Part shown: in pieces, positions 1 through 8,316 of the stretch
Position numbering within the stretch: position 1 is the stretch's first letter
How the letters are laid out: each line of letters opens with the position of its first letter
Source: Ignavibacteriales bacterium
Lineage (GTDB): Bacteria > Bacteroidota > Ignavibacteria > Ignavibacteriales > Ignavibacteriaceae
Assembly (NCBI GenBank): GCA_016709155.1
Contig: JADJEI010000012.1
Span: 1 to 35,350, forward strand
Direction of reading: 5' to 3'
Length of the DNA: 35,350 nucleotides
Notes under the pieces: generated by a model
Told to the model about the DNA's origin: nothing
What the model saw: only the letters and a program-made list of their open reading frames with translations
Databases searched by the model: none
Translations under genes and position numbers: made by a program

Positions 1-1
1 G

Positions 2-1079
2 CATCAAACCGGGAATAACAGCGGTGTGATACATTCAGGGCTTTATTACAAGCCCGGCTCACTTAAAGCACAAAACTGTGTGAGCGGAAGAACTCACCTT
101 TACGAATTTTTACAAACTCATAATATTAATTTCGAAAGATGCGGTAAGCTTGTGGTAGCTATTGAAGAAAATGAATTGCCGCAGCTTGATGCACTTTATG
201 AAAAAGGAATTGCAAACGGACTAACAGGATTAAAAAAATTATCCGGGGAACAACTGAAAGAATATGAACCGCACGCTGCCGGTGTTGGTGGATTGCTCGT
301 TCCGGAAACCGGCATTGTGAATTACAAAACTGTTACTGATGCTTATTCCCAAAATTGTCAAATCAAATGGAGGGGAGATAAATACAAATTGTAAATTCAT
401 TTCGATGAAAAAATATCCTGATGGGTTGATCGTAAAAACATCCTGCGGCGAAATAAAAACTAATTTTATTATTAACTGTGCCGGTCTTTATTCCGACAGA
501 GTTGCAAAACTATGCGGCGTTAATCCCGGGTTAAAGATCATTCCCTTTAGAGGCGAATATTTTAAGCTGAAGAATGAAAAAGAATATCTCGTTAAAAATT
601 TAATTTATCCTGTCCCGGATCCAAGATTTCCATTTCTCGGTGTACATTTTACACGGATGATTCAAGGGGGAGTTGAAGCCGGACCGAATGCAGTACTCGC
701 TTTTAAACGTGAAGGTTATTCTAAAAAAGATTTCTCGTTTAAAGATTCAACCGAAATGTTTTTTTACAATGGATTTTGGAATATGGCTGCTAAGTATTAC
801 CAAATGGGATTTGCCGAGTTTTATAGATCATTCAGCAAAAAGGCTTTTGCAAACGCATTGCAAAAACTAATTCCGGAAATTCAAATTGATGATATTACTA
901 AGGGTGGGGCAGGTGTTCGTGCGCAGGCTCTTGAGCCTTCCGGAAAGCTTGTGGATGATTTCAGAATTGTCGAAGCAGACAAAATGATTCACGTATTAAA
1001 TGCGCCCTCGCCCGCGGCAACTGCGTCTTTGAGCATCGGGGACACAATTTCCCGGCTTTTTGTTAAAAGAATAAGTTGA
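2..1079 (+). pseudogene. lhgO: L-2-hydroxyglutarate oxidase, 5'-partial and frameshifted
   Basis: FAD-dependent oxidoreductase of the GlcD/DAO type that would oxidise L-2-hydroxyglutarate to 2-oxoglutarate. The reading frame is already open at base 2, so the N-terminal FAD-binding part lies outside the window. The first frame (2-394) carries HSGLYYKPGSLKA and ETGIVNYKTVTDAYS. The second (339-1079) continues with NGGEINTNCKF, the NCAGLYSDRVA segment, and the C-terminal GGAGVRAQALEPSG and APSPAATASLSIGD blocks typical of LhgO. The frames join if one A is restored in the run near 350-354, giving AYSQKIVKSNGGEI. Every family block is present on both sides, so one intact gene with a one-base sequence error is as likely as a true pseudogene. 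The GTG at 26 and ATG at 339 are not real starts. Family assignment is firm. Confidence 0.85.
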
Positions 1080-1098
1080 TTTTATTTTCAGTTTTGAA

Positions 1099-1127
1099 TT
1101 GACATAAACCTAAATTGGTTTTATTTT
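1099..1127 (+). promoter_or_regulatory. Candidate promoter of the CBS/methyltransferase pair
   Basis: TTGACA at 1099-1104 is followed after 17 bases by TATTTT at 1122-1127, about 75 bases before the CBS-protein start. The spacing fits a sigma-70-like promoter. The region is very AT-rich, so chance matches are likely. Confidence 0.3.
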
Positions 1128-1201
1128 AATTTTAGATGTGTCATTCACTTTGTATTTTATAATATTTCTTTATTCAAGCAATTAGTAAGAAAGGTATTCA
1201 A

Positions 1202-1645
1202 ATGAAAACCGTACACGAAATTCTTCTTAACAAAGGAAACCAGGTGTGGACTATCTCCCCCGACTCAACAGTTTACGATGCGCTTAAGCTAATGTCAGAA
1301 AAGGAAATTGGCGCTGTGCTGGTCTGCGAAGGCGATAACATAAAAGGCATTATGTCTGAGAGAGATTATGCACGCAAAATTATTTTGCAAGGTAAATTAT
1401 CAAAGGAAACAAAAATCTCCGAGATAATGTCCGATAAAGTTATCTACGTTAATCCCGATATGCGAACGAGCGAATGTATGGCGCTGATGATCAACAAAAA
1501 AATCCGGCACCTCCCTGTGCTGGAAAATCAAAAACTTGCCGGGCTAATCTCAATCGGTGATGTGGTTAAAGCTGTTATTGATGAAAAAGAATTTCTTATT
1601 GATCAGCTTGTCAATTATATCACCAGCACTCCTTCAATTAAATAA
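1202..1645 (+). CDS. Two-CBS-domain protein
   Basis: A 147-residue protein made almost entirely of a tandem CBS pair (about residues 8-65 and 75-135). Such pairs bind adenine nucleotides and usually regulate a partner protein. The typical CBS features are the GAVLVCEGDNIKGIMSERDYARK block in the first copy and IRHLPVLENQKLAGLISIGDVV in the second. It has no signal peptide or membrane segment, so it is cytosolic. It is followed after only 5 bases by the DNA methyltransferase gene, so the two are probably co-transcribed. Stand-alone CBS pairs are common and the ligand and partner cannot be told from sequence. The ATG at 1202 follows AGAAAGGTATTCA, a reasonable ribosome-binding region. Confidence 0.85.
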   Translation: MKTVHEILLNKGNQVWTISPDSTVYDALKLMSEKEIGAVLVCEGDNIKGIMSERDYARKIILQGKLSKETKISEIMSDKVIYVNPDMRTSECMALMINKKIRHLPVLENQKLAGLISIGDVVKAVIDEKEFLIDQLVNYITSTPSIK

Positions 1646-1650
1646 GCTGA

Positions 1651-2712
1651 ATGAGCGCTGAGAATATTTTATCTGCTCTTAATTCTCTTTTGCTATGCGA
1701 TGATATTCAATCAATCAGAAAAGAAATTAATTCACTGCATAAACATTTTTCTGACAACACCCGCGGTGAAGAATTATCATTCGTTATTCCCGCCTCAAAT
1801 GAAATTACATTAATTAAAAAAAAATATTTAATCGCCGAATTGAACCAGATACTTGAAACACAATCACTCGAGCGTACAAAATATTACATCCGCCGTTTGG
1901 TTAAAACAATTTCCGAAAAGAAAACAAGCAAGATCAACGAACTCAATCTTAACCGCTGGAAAGAGTATGAAGATATTCTCACAGACAGCCTGTGGGTTTT
2001 GAATAAACGCGATTCATCGGGCGCGCACAATGCCGGATACTGGGGAAATTTTATCCCGCAGATTCCTAACCAGTTTTTACGACGGTACACAAAAAAAGGT
2101 GACTGGGTGCTCGATCCTTTTCTCGGCAGCGGCACAACTTTAATCGAATGCAAAAGGCTGGGGCGAAACGGAATAGGAATTGACCTTTCACCTAAAGTTG
2201 TTTCGCTTGCAGAAAGAAATATAGGCAAGGAAAAAAACCCTTTTGATGTCCGAACTGAAATTTTTAATGCTGACAGCGCTTCGCTGGACTTAATTTCAAC
2301 GTGCAAGAAAGCGGGAATTAAATCTGTGCAATTTGTTTTTCTCCACCCGCCTTACTGGGATATAATCAAATTCTCCGATGATAAAAATGATCTCTCTAAT
2401 TCCAGAAGTATTAAATCATTCCTCGAAATGTTCGGCAAAGTGTTTGATAATGCTTTTAGTGTTCTGCAAAAAGGAAGGTACGCTGCGATAGTAATTGGAG
2501 ATAAATATTCCGCAGGTGAATGGATACCGCTTGCTTTTGAAACAATGAATGAAGCGCTGAAAAGAAAAGTGAAACTGAAATCAATTATCGTAAAAAATTT
2601 TGAAGACACAACCGGTAAACGTGCACAAAAAGAACTATGGCGATACCGCGCACTGCTCGGAGGATTTTACATTTTTAAGCACGAGTATATTTTTCTGTTT
2701 CAAAAGAAATAA
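1651..2712 (+). CDS. Orphan DNA methyltransferase, N4-cytosine/N6-adenine type
   Basis: A 353-residue S-adenosylmethionine-dependent DNA methylase. Motif I is DPFLGSGTT at residues 155-163, and the catalytic motif IV is HPPYW at residues 232-236. In this amino-methyltransferase class (N4-cytosine or N6-adenine) motif IV is usually [S/D/N]PPY, so His in the first position is a variant. The lead-in NAGYWGNFIPQIPNQFLRRYTKKGDW is characteristic of N6_N4_Mtase proteins. The first 110 residues are helical and of unknown role, possibly target recognition. No restriction enzyme gene lies nearby, so it appears to be an orphan modification enzyme. It is transcribed with the CBS protein. Target sequence and modified base are unknown. 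Confidence 0.8.
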   Translation: MSAENILSALNSLLLCDDIQSIRKEINSLHKHFSDNTRGEELSFVIPASNEITLIKKKYLIAELNQILETQSLERTKYYIRRLVKTISEKKTSKINELNLNRWKEYEDILTDSLWVLNKRDSSGAHNAGYWGNFIPQIPNQFLRRYTKKGDWVLDPFLGSGTTLIECKRLGRNGIGIDLSPKVVSLAERNIGKEKNPFDVRTEIFNADSASLDLISTCKKAGIKSVQFVFLHPPYWDIIKFSDDKNDLSNSRSIKSFLEMFGKVFDNAFSVLQKGRYAAIVIGDKYSAGEWIPLAFETMNEALKRKVKLKSIIVKNFEDTTGKRAQKELWRYRALLGGFYIFKHEYIFLFQKK

Positions 2713-2933
2713 AAATCCCGCTAAACTAAAGTGTAAATATATCGGGGCTGCTGCACAAGCTGATTAATTAACCGTAATTCCTCTCATTGTTATTCAATTT
2801 ATTACACTGTGATTTTCTATTTTCTGAATCCCCTTTAGCAGTTAAAAAAACCTCATTTTTTGCATTAAAAACAGCCTATAAAATTTAAAAACCTTCAATA
2901 ATTGACAATTTTAATACCTTTTTTGGTTTTTGG

Positions 2934-3141
2934 GTGACCCGCATGCATATCCAAATGCCTCGCTTGGATATTGAAATGGCACACTTGAATGATCTAAACT
3001 CAAAACGAACATCCAAGAGCCTCGTTTGGATATTCAAACGCCACATTTGGAGATCCAAATGCCACACTTGATTCACCAAAAATTAAATCCATTATTCGAA
3101 CGCCTCGCATGCATATCCAAATGCCTCATTAGGATATTGAA
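2934..3141. repeat. Degenerate ~21-bp tandem repeat array
   Basis: Inside the otherwise gene-free stretch 2713-3311, about nine or ten imperfect units of 20-22 bp follow one another. A typical unit is TGCCTCGCTTGGATATTGAAA, broken here as TGCCTCGCTT + GGATATTGAAA. A 35-bp segment at 2941-2975 recurs at 3107-3141 with three mismatches. Several units form small hairpins: ATATCCAA/TTGGATAT around a 9-base loop at 2947-2970, and ATCCAA/TTGGAT at 3011-3031. Translation gives a seven-residue periodicity (HLDIQMP-like), but it changes frame and meets stops, so the array is not a gene as it stands. The flanks (2713-2930 and 3142-3311) show nothing recognisable. Confidence 0.6.
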
Positions 3142-3311
3142 CCAGAGTGCAAAAATTCTGCTAATCAGCCTTGAAAATTCAAAATTTACCTGCCGCAATC
3201 ACCGGAATATTATCAGATTTTCGAACTGTGTACGTTATAGAAAAAAACTACTTACCCGGGTTCTCTCAAACAGAAAGCACGGCTTAAAGGGAATGATTTA
3301 TGTGTTCAACT

Positions 3312-4274
3312 TCATTCAAATGAATTAAATCTTTTTCTAAAAATCATCATTGTTATGCTGCCGACAAGTACGGCGAACCATAAAGTTGCAAGCCGAATAA
3401 AAATTGTTGCGGCAAAGGCGGTGCTTTGCTCGTAACCTTTGTTTGATAGGAAGTAAACTAAAGAGCCGTCTGTTGCCCCCAACCCCCCGGGTAACGCAGT
3501 CAGCGAGCCAAACAATATTGAAAAGGCATAGGAGAAAATTGTCCATATAAATTCAACATTTATTTCTAATGCGATAAAGACAAAATAAACACTAAGGCAT
3601 TCAATCGTCCAGGAAAGAAAACTTAATAGCAAAGCAGCGGCTAATGATTTTGCACCGAGCATTTTGTGAAAACTTGTGTATGCTGTGTTGATTTGTTCAA
3701 GATACTTATGTAAAAATTTTATTTGTGAAAGGAGGGTTAGAATTTTTATTGTGACTGTTTTGTTAGTTAGAATAAAAACGAAAACTGCAAAAACCACCGC
3801 CGTAAAAACGATGAGCAATAAACTTTGATCTAATAGAATCGCGCCGGCGAAAGAAAATATAGTAAGCATAATAAAATCATTCAGGCGTTCTGTAAAAATT
3901 ATGGGCGCAGTTTTACTCATCGGCTCGTTAGTTATTTTTTTGACAAGATAACTTTTGTATAATTCGCCCATTGCGCCGGGAGTTGCAAGCATAATTAAGT
4001 TAGAGAAGAAAATACCTGCCGAGTCTTTGATTTTTAGTTTGATATTCAAATAGCGCAGTAGATACTCCCACCTTAAAAATCTTAAGCTGAAATTTAAAAG
4101 AGCGAGAAGAAGAATTAAAGGAAGCAAAGAAAAATTAAATTTACTCAAAGCTGCAAAGACCAAATCGGAGTCAAAATAAAAGAAGAGGGCAAGGTATAAG
4201 ATTGCCGCCGCCGCAAGCAGAATAGAAAGATTTCGTTTAATTTTTTTTAACAAAATAGTTGCCACTGATTTCAC
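3312..4274 (-). CDS. Flippase-like integral membrane protein (LPG synthase TM / UPF0104 family)
   Basis: A 320-residue protein with about eight hydrophobic segments. It shows the features of the lysylphosphatidylglycerol-synthase transmembrane (YbhN/AglD-like) family: the RFLRWEYLLRYLNI motif after the second segment, the ATPGAMGELYKSYLVK loop, and GSLTALPGGLGATDGS near the C-terminus. Members are thought to move lipid-linked substrates across the inner membrane; the substrate here is unknown. The longest frame begins with GTG at 4274, but the first codons lie in a dispersed repeat (4262-4290). The true start may be a few codons further in, such as the TTG of ILLKKIKRN. It lies 46 bases after the stop of the upstream kinase fusion on the same strand. 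Confidence 0.8.
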   Translation of the reverse strand: MKSVATILLKKIKRNLSILLAAAAILYLALFFYFDSDLVFAALSKFNFSLLPLILLLALLNFSLRFLRWEYLLRYLNIKLKIKDSAGIFFSNLIMLATPGAMGELYKSYLVKKITNEPMSKTAPIIFTERLNDFIMLTIFSFAGAILLDQSLLLIVFTAVVFAVFVFILTNKTVTIKILTLLSQIKFLHKYLEQINTAYTSFHKMLGAKSLAAALLLSFLSWTIECLSVYFVFIALEINVEFIWTIFSYAFSILFGSLTALPGGLGATDGSLVYFLSNKGYEQSTAFAATIFIRLATLWFAVLVGSITMMIFRKRFNSFE

Positions 4275-4291
4275 GAATTAACACGAATTAA
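4262..4291. repeat. Dispersed repeat, single copy (CACTGATTTCACGAATT type)
   Basis: The stretch begins CCACTGATTTCACGAATTAA and continues ACACGAATTAA. It resembles the two arms of the inverted pair at 7084-7161 (GCCAC...CACGAATT). It overlaps the apparent 5' end of the flippase-like gene, which is why that start is doubtful. Confidence 0.5.
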
Positions 4292-4320
4292 ATTAGAGTA
4301 ATTCGCGGCTGATAATTATT

Positions 4321-5664
4321 TCAATGATAATTCAAAGTACTGCCGCCGATAAATTCTCTGATGACAGAATCACCGGGGATAGCTGATTCATCGTCAACTT
4401 TTTTAATTGAAGCGAGAATATTTTTAACTCTCAATGCGCGTTGATAAGCATCATTTTTCAGAGGGTTATTTTTTAGATTTTCTTCCCACTCAATAAATTT
4501 ATCAGCCAGCTTATGACTATAAACGGGAAGCTCGTAAGGCATAGCACTGTTAATAATAAAATCAGCGGTGTTGTTGTAAGGAATAATATTTCGCAGTTCA
4601 CTTGCCCGGACATAATGCCAATGTTCAAGAGTTTGCTGAGGGTTGTAAGCTCGGAATGCCCAGTCACGAAGCATTCTGCGCATCAGTCGAATGTCTGTCC
4701 AGCGAATAAATTTTCCGTTATTGTCCTTCATCTGCATTAAGGGTTCAAGATATAGCTTAAATTTTTGCTGATCATTTATGCCGGTTGTCATAGGGGGGTA
4801 GAGTCCGCGCAGGCTGTCAATTAAAAGTATTTCATTTTCTTTTAGTTGAATGGGAGTGCGATTTAAATATCTTGTGCCGGTTTTAAAATCATAGAACGGA
4901 ATTACTACTTGTTCGCCACTGCAAAGTTTTTGCAGATGGTCATTGATCATTTCAAGATCAAGCGCCTGCGGAGTTTCAAAATCATAATCGCCAAATTCAT
5001 CTTTAGGATGCATTTCAAGATCGAAGAAATAATTATCAACAACCAATGGAAGAAAATGCAAGCCTCGTTTTTCTAATCGTTGTTCAAGCTTTAAGGTGGT
5101 GGTGGTTTTTCCGGAAGAAGAAGGACCGGTGATCAAAACCATTTTCAGGTCTTTGCTTCTTTCGGCAATCATTTCTGCTGCGGTTTTAATATCTTCTTCG
5201 TAAGCAGATTCGCTTTCGTGGACAATTTGTGAAAATTCTCCAAGCTGAATCCTTTCATTTAATTGTTCGATAGTAAAAAGATTTTTCGTTACGCTCCAAT
5301 CAAGAATTCGATGGAGTTTTGCCCAGGGGATATTTTCCGATGGATGAGATGCTTTCTCTGCACTTGACTCCCGCCTTTTATTTGCCTCTTCCCTGTAAAG
5401 AATAAATGCTTTGGCAACTTTAGCATGTCCATTTTCTATCAAAACCTTTTCAACTGCATCCTGAATTTCTTCAATGGTGGGAGTAATAAAAGTGGAATTA
5501 TTTTTTGTTAGAAGTTTAATTACTTCATCTGCAAGTTCATCAGCTTTTTCTTTATCCCGACCGCCGACTGCAACTGCTGCACGATAAATTGCATTACTGA
5601 TTCTACCTTTGTTGAAAGGAACGAGAACCCCGCTTCTTTTTTTTACTTGTTTTATTTCAGCCAT
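4321..5664 (-). CDS. ATP-cone domain fused to uridine-kinase/PRK-like P-loop kinase
   Basis: A 447-residue protein with two parts. Residues about 4-92 form an ATP-cone (KKRSGVLVPFNKGRISNAI..., ending in KAFILYREEANKRR), the nucleotide-sensing domain best known from ribonucleotide reductases and NrdR. From about residue 170 there is a P-loop kinase of the phosphoribulokinase/uridine-kinase superfamily: Walker A GPSSSGKTT at 180-188, then VVDNYFFD and FGDYDFETPQALDLEM, which match the substrate-binding part of uridine kinases, and an IDSLRGLYP segment in the Walker B region. A nucleoside or sugar-phosphate substrate is likely but not identifiable. The ATP-cone suggests control by ATP/dATP level. 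The ATG at 5664 is well placed. The cyclase gene lies 32 bases upstream on the same strand. Confidence 0.8.
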   Translation of the reverse strand: MAEIKQVKKRSGVLVPFNKGRISNAIYRAAVAVGGRDKEKADELADEVIKLLTKNNSTFITPTIEEIQDAVEKVLIENGHAKVAKAFILYREEANKRRESSAEKASHPSENIPWAKLHRILDWSVTKNLFTIEQLNERIQLGEFSQIVHESESAYEEDIKTAAEMIAERSKDLKMVLITGPSSSGKTTTTLKLEQRLEKRGLHFLPLVVDNYFFDLEMHPKDEFGDYDFETPQALDLEMINDHLQKLCSGEQVVIPFYDFKTGTRYLNRTPIQLKENEILLIDSLRGLYPPMTTGINDQQKFKLYLEPLMQMKDNNGKFIRWTDIRLMRRMLRDWAFRAYNPQQTLEHWHYVRASELRNIIPYNNTADFIINSAMPYELPVYSHKLADKFIEWEENLKNNPLKNDAYQRALRVKNILASIKKVDDESAIPGDSVIREFIGGSTLNYH

Positions 5665-5696
5665 AAATATTTTCTCATTAATCTTGTTAAAGAATA

Positions 5697-6992
5697 TTAT
5701 GCTAATTGATAAACATCAAGCGACTCTACTAATCCTTTAATGTTTATATTTTTATGAATTATCGGATTGATATTGGGCGGTGTAATTTTATTGTAAACAT
5801 CTTTCGAAATTAATATTACAGAATTAAGTTCTTTATTAATTTGCTCAAGCCGTGCAGCGATGATTACAGGCTGTCCTGTAACTGAATATTGTTTTCTTTC
5901 ATTTGTTCCAACATTACCTGTAACAACTTCGCCCGCATTTATTCCAATTCGAATTATTGTTTCAGGTAATGATCCATCTTCATTTCTTTTTTTTAATTCA
6001 GTATAAATTTCTAAAGCGGAATTAACAGCAAGCTGGCAATCGTTATCGTGTTCAATCGGCGCACCAAAAATAGCCATCAATCCATCTCCCATAATTTGAG
6101 TAACGATGCCTTTATTTTTATTTATTATTTCTATGATAAATGAAAATACCTCATTCTGATATGTTATTATTTCTTCAGGTGATTTGTTTTGAGCAAAGAT
6201 TGAAAAGTTTCTTATATCCAAGAACATTATTGCTGCAAATTTCAAGCGGCTTTGAATCAAGGACTTTTTGTCTAATATTTCATCAACTATTTCTTTAGAA
6301 ATTTGCTGACCAAATAGTTTTTGAATTTCGTTTCGTTCCGCTTGCGCTTTGTAATGTTTCATCAATCCTTTTTTTATTTGATTGGTAATCAATCCAGCCG
6401 TATGACCCGAAATAAAAAACAAAGCCGCTGTACCCACATAAGCGGGGAAAAATGAACTGGCTTTTATTGCTTCGTCAGGGAAGGGTTTATTACTCAGGTA
6501 AAATGCTATCACGGTGTATTGTATTGCTGCCATCAGACCAGAGAACAGACAAAGATTAAAATCTAATTCGAGGGATGAAAGCATAATAATTATAAAATAC
6601 AATAGTGCAATTGGAGTAAACAGCGGATAAACAGAAGGTAGGTTGAATGAGTAAATAATCAATACAATACTTGGAATACTAATTTCTATAAAAGCATTGA
6701 TATACCTGATTGAAATGAATGCTTTTACACCAAAGCGTGTCCATCTTTTTGCAGCACGACTTACAAATATTGCCCGAATAAAAATTACTGCAAGGATGAT
6801 TAATGTTAGTTCAATTATTATCGGAAATTGAGAAATGTCTTTGAACTGCGCATTGAAGATTAGTGAAATTAATAGTACTACTATAATCAAATATCCAATT
6901 ATTCCCGCAAGTACTTTTGATCGGAAACTTTCGTTTGATATAATCTCTTCAGAAAATATTTCTTCAAAAAGTTTTGTGCTGTTATTCGCCAT
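5697..6992 (-). CDS. Membrane-bound class III adenylate/guanylate cyclase, variant active site
   Basis: A 431-residue protein with six or so hydrophobic segments in residues 28-205 and a C-terminal class III cyclase domain (about 250-425). The two metal-binding aspartates are present: D259 in FLDIRNFS and D303 in MGDGLMAIFG. The transition-state arginine is R381 in IIAARLEQ. The usual catalytic Asn (V-N-x-A-x-R) is Ile377, and the purine-selecting Lys before IGD is Gln299. So product specificity, and even full activity, are uncertain. The membrane part resembles no sensor domain I can name. Translation starts at ATG 6992. A short linker (207-245, QAERNEIQKLFGQQISKEIVDEIL) matches the signalling helix often seen before cyclase domains. 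Confidence 0.8.
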   Translation of the reverse strand: MANNSTKLFEEIFSEEIISNESFRSKVLAGIIGYLIIVVLLISLIFNAQFKDISQFPIIIELTLIILAVIFIRAIFVSRAAKRWTRFGVKAFISIRYINAFIEISIPSIVLIIYSFNLPSVYPLFTPIALLYFIIIMLSSLELDFNLCLFSGLMAAIQYTVIAFYLSNKPFPDEAIKASSFFPAYVGTAALFFISGHTAGLITNQIKKGLMKHYKAQAERNEIQKLFGQQISKEIVDEILDKKSLIQSRLKFAAIMFLDIRNFSIFAQNKSPEEIITYQNEVFSFIIEIINKNKGIVTQIMGDGLMAIFGAPIEHDNDCQLAVNSALEIYTELKKRNEDGSLPETIIRIGINAGEVVTGNVGTNERKQYSVTGQPVIIAARLEQINKELNSVILISKDVYNKITPPNINPIIHKNINIKGLVESLDVYQLA

Positions 6993-7083
6993 TGGGATTA
7001 AATTATTTTCAATTAAAATTATTTTGAAACATTCTAATTTACTTACTCATTACGAACGATTGAAAATCAAGTTTAGAAATATT

Positions 7084-7161
7084 GCCACTAATTACACTAA
7101 TTCTCACGAATTTCATTTTAATTTTTAAATCATTAGCGATAATCCGTGAAATTCGTGGCAT
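7084..7161. repeat. Inverted pair of dispersed repeats (GCCAC...CACGAATT)
   Basis: The left arm begins GCCACTAATTACACTAATTC, and the right arm ends CGTGAAATTCGTGGC, the reverse complement of the same consensus. Together they fill the gap between the cyclase promoter region and the end of the efflux operon. A related single copy is at 4262-4291. The arms could pair into a hairpin acting as a bidirectional boundary, but no U-rich terminator tail is evident. Confidence 0.5.
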
Positions 7162-7197
7162 AAATTCTAATAGTTAAATCTAACTAACCTAAATTTA

Positions 7198-8316
7198 CTA
7201 AACAGTTTTTTTATAATTCCGGATTGCCAAACCATTAAATACAATTGCAAATCCAATTACAATCAAAAAATGAAAACGCAAATCCCAAAAACCGCTGCCT
7301 TTTAATACAATCATTCTCATTGCTTCAATCAAATAGCGAACTGGATTAATATAAGTTAGATATTGTGCCCAATCCGGCATGTTTTCTATTGGTGAAAACA
7401 ATCCGCCAAGCAAAATAAAAATTAGCATAAAGAAGTATGCTATAAACATTGCTTGCTGCTGTGTATCCGCATAAATAGATGTAAGTAAACCGAAGCCGAG
7501 CAAAGCAATTAAATAAATTCCAGCAAAAATATATCCAACCCAAAAGCTTCCTGCGGGATAAATTCCGTAAACAATAAAGCTAATTAAAAATCCTATTGTC
7601 AAAACAAATAAACCAAGTACCCAAAAGGGAATTAACTTGCTTAAAATAAATTGATACTTTTTTATAGGCGACACATTTAGCTGCTCAATTGTTCCGACTT
7701 CTTTTTCTTTAACAATGTTGAGTGATGACATTAAAAATCCTACCAAAGTAACAAGTAAAGCTAATATGCCCGGAACGATAAAATATTTATAATCCATTTG
7801 TACGTTAAACCAATTAGAACTTGTAATATCAATAGCAGGAATGGCATTTAATCTCGGCTGCTGATTCCATTCAGTACGAACATCATTATTAAAATCCTTT
7901 ATTATAGAATTTGCATAAGCAACAGCAAGTCCCGCAGTTTGTCCGCTTATTGCATTTGCGGCAATCAAAACTTTTGTTTCATCTTCTCCAATAAGATCGC
8001 GCTCAAATCCTTCTGGAATTTCAACAATCAAATCTGCTTTATCCTTTTCAACCTGATCTAATGCATCAGCGTATGTTTTGGAATAATCTACAAGTTGGAA
8101 ATATCCGGAGGCAGTTAAATTATTTATCAGTTTTCTTGAATATTCGGAATGATCATTATCAACAACGCTAAGTGTAATATTTTTAATTTCATACGTTGCA
8201 GCATAAGGAAGAATAATAAGTTGTATCACCGGTAAAGCAAAAATCATTCTTAGAATAAGTTTATCACGAAAGATTTGTAAAAATTCTTTTCTTAATAAAA
8301 ATTTTAGCGTTCTCAT
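7198..8316 (-). CDS. ABC-2 type transporter permease (YbhR-like)
   Basis: A 372-residue permease. One N-terminal membrane segment (LILRMIFALPVIQLIILPYA) is followed by a large extracytoplasmic domain (about residues 45-180), then five membrane segments from residue 180 on. This is the YhhJ/YbhR/YbhS ABC2_membrane_3 layout. The conserved EKEVGTIEQLNVSPIKKYQFILSK coupling region and GGLFSPIENMPDWAQYLTYINPVRY block are visible. The start ATG at 8316 shares one base with the stop of the preceding permease, so the two are translationally coupled. It is the last gene of the efflux operon and would form a heterodimer with the neighbouring permease. Confidence 0.9.
   Translation of the reverse strand: MRTLKFLLRKEFLQIFRDKLILRMIFALPVIQLIILPYAATYEIKNITLSVVDNDHSEYSRKLINNLTASGYFQLVDYSKTYADALDQVEKDKADLIVEIPEGFERDLIGEDETKVLIAANAISGQTAGLAVAYANSIIKDFNNDVRTEWNQQPRLNAIPAIDITSSNWFNVQMDYKYFIVPGILALLVTLVGFLMSSLNIVKEKEVGTIEQLNVSPIKKYQFILSKLIPFWVLGLFVLTIGFLISFIVYGIYPAGSFWVGYIFAGIYLIALLGFGLLTSIYADTQQQAMFIAYFFMLIFILLGGLFSPIENMPDWAQYLTYINPVRYLIEAMRMIVLKGSGFWDLRFHFLIVIGFAIVFNGLAIRNYKKTV

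Noticed and set aside
26..394. GTG-started frame at 26 and a separate gene starting at 339
   Set aside because: Both are parts of one LhgO gene: the frame is open to the window edge, and the second piece continues the first after a one-base shift.
2934..3141. CRISPR array
   Set aside because: The units are contiguous without unique spacers, are too degenerate, and no cas genes are present.
3026..3328. Open frame across the 21-bp repeat array, starting MDIQTPHLEIQMPHL
   Set aside because: It follows the repeat period, has no ribosome-binding site, and its C-terminal part has no protein-like character. The minus-strand frame at 2885-3079 is equally repeat-driven.
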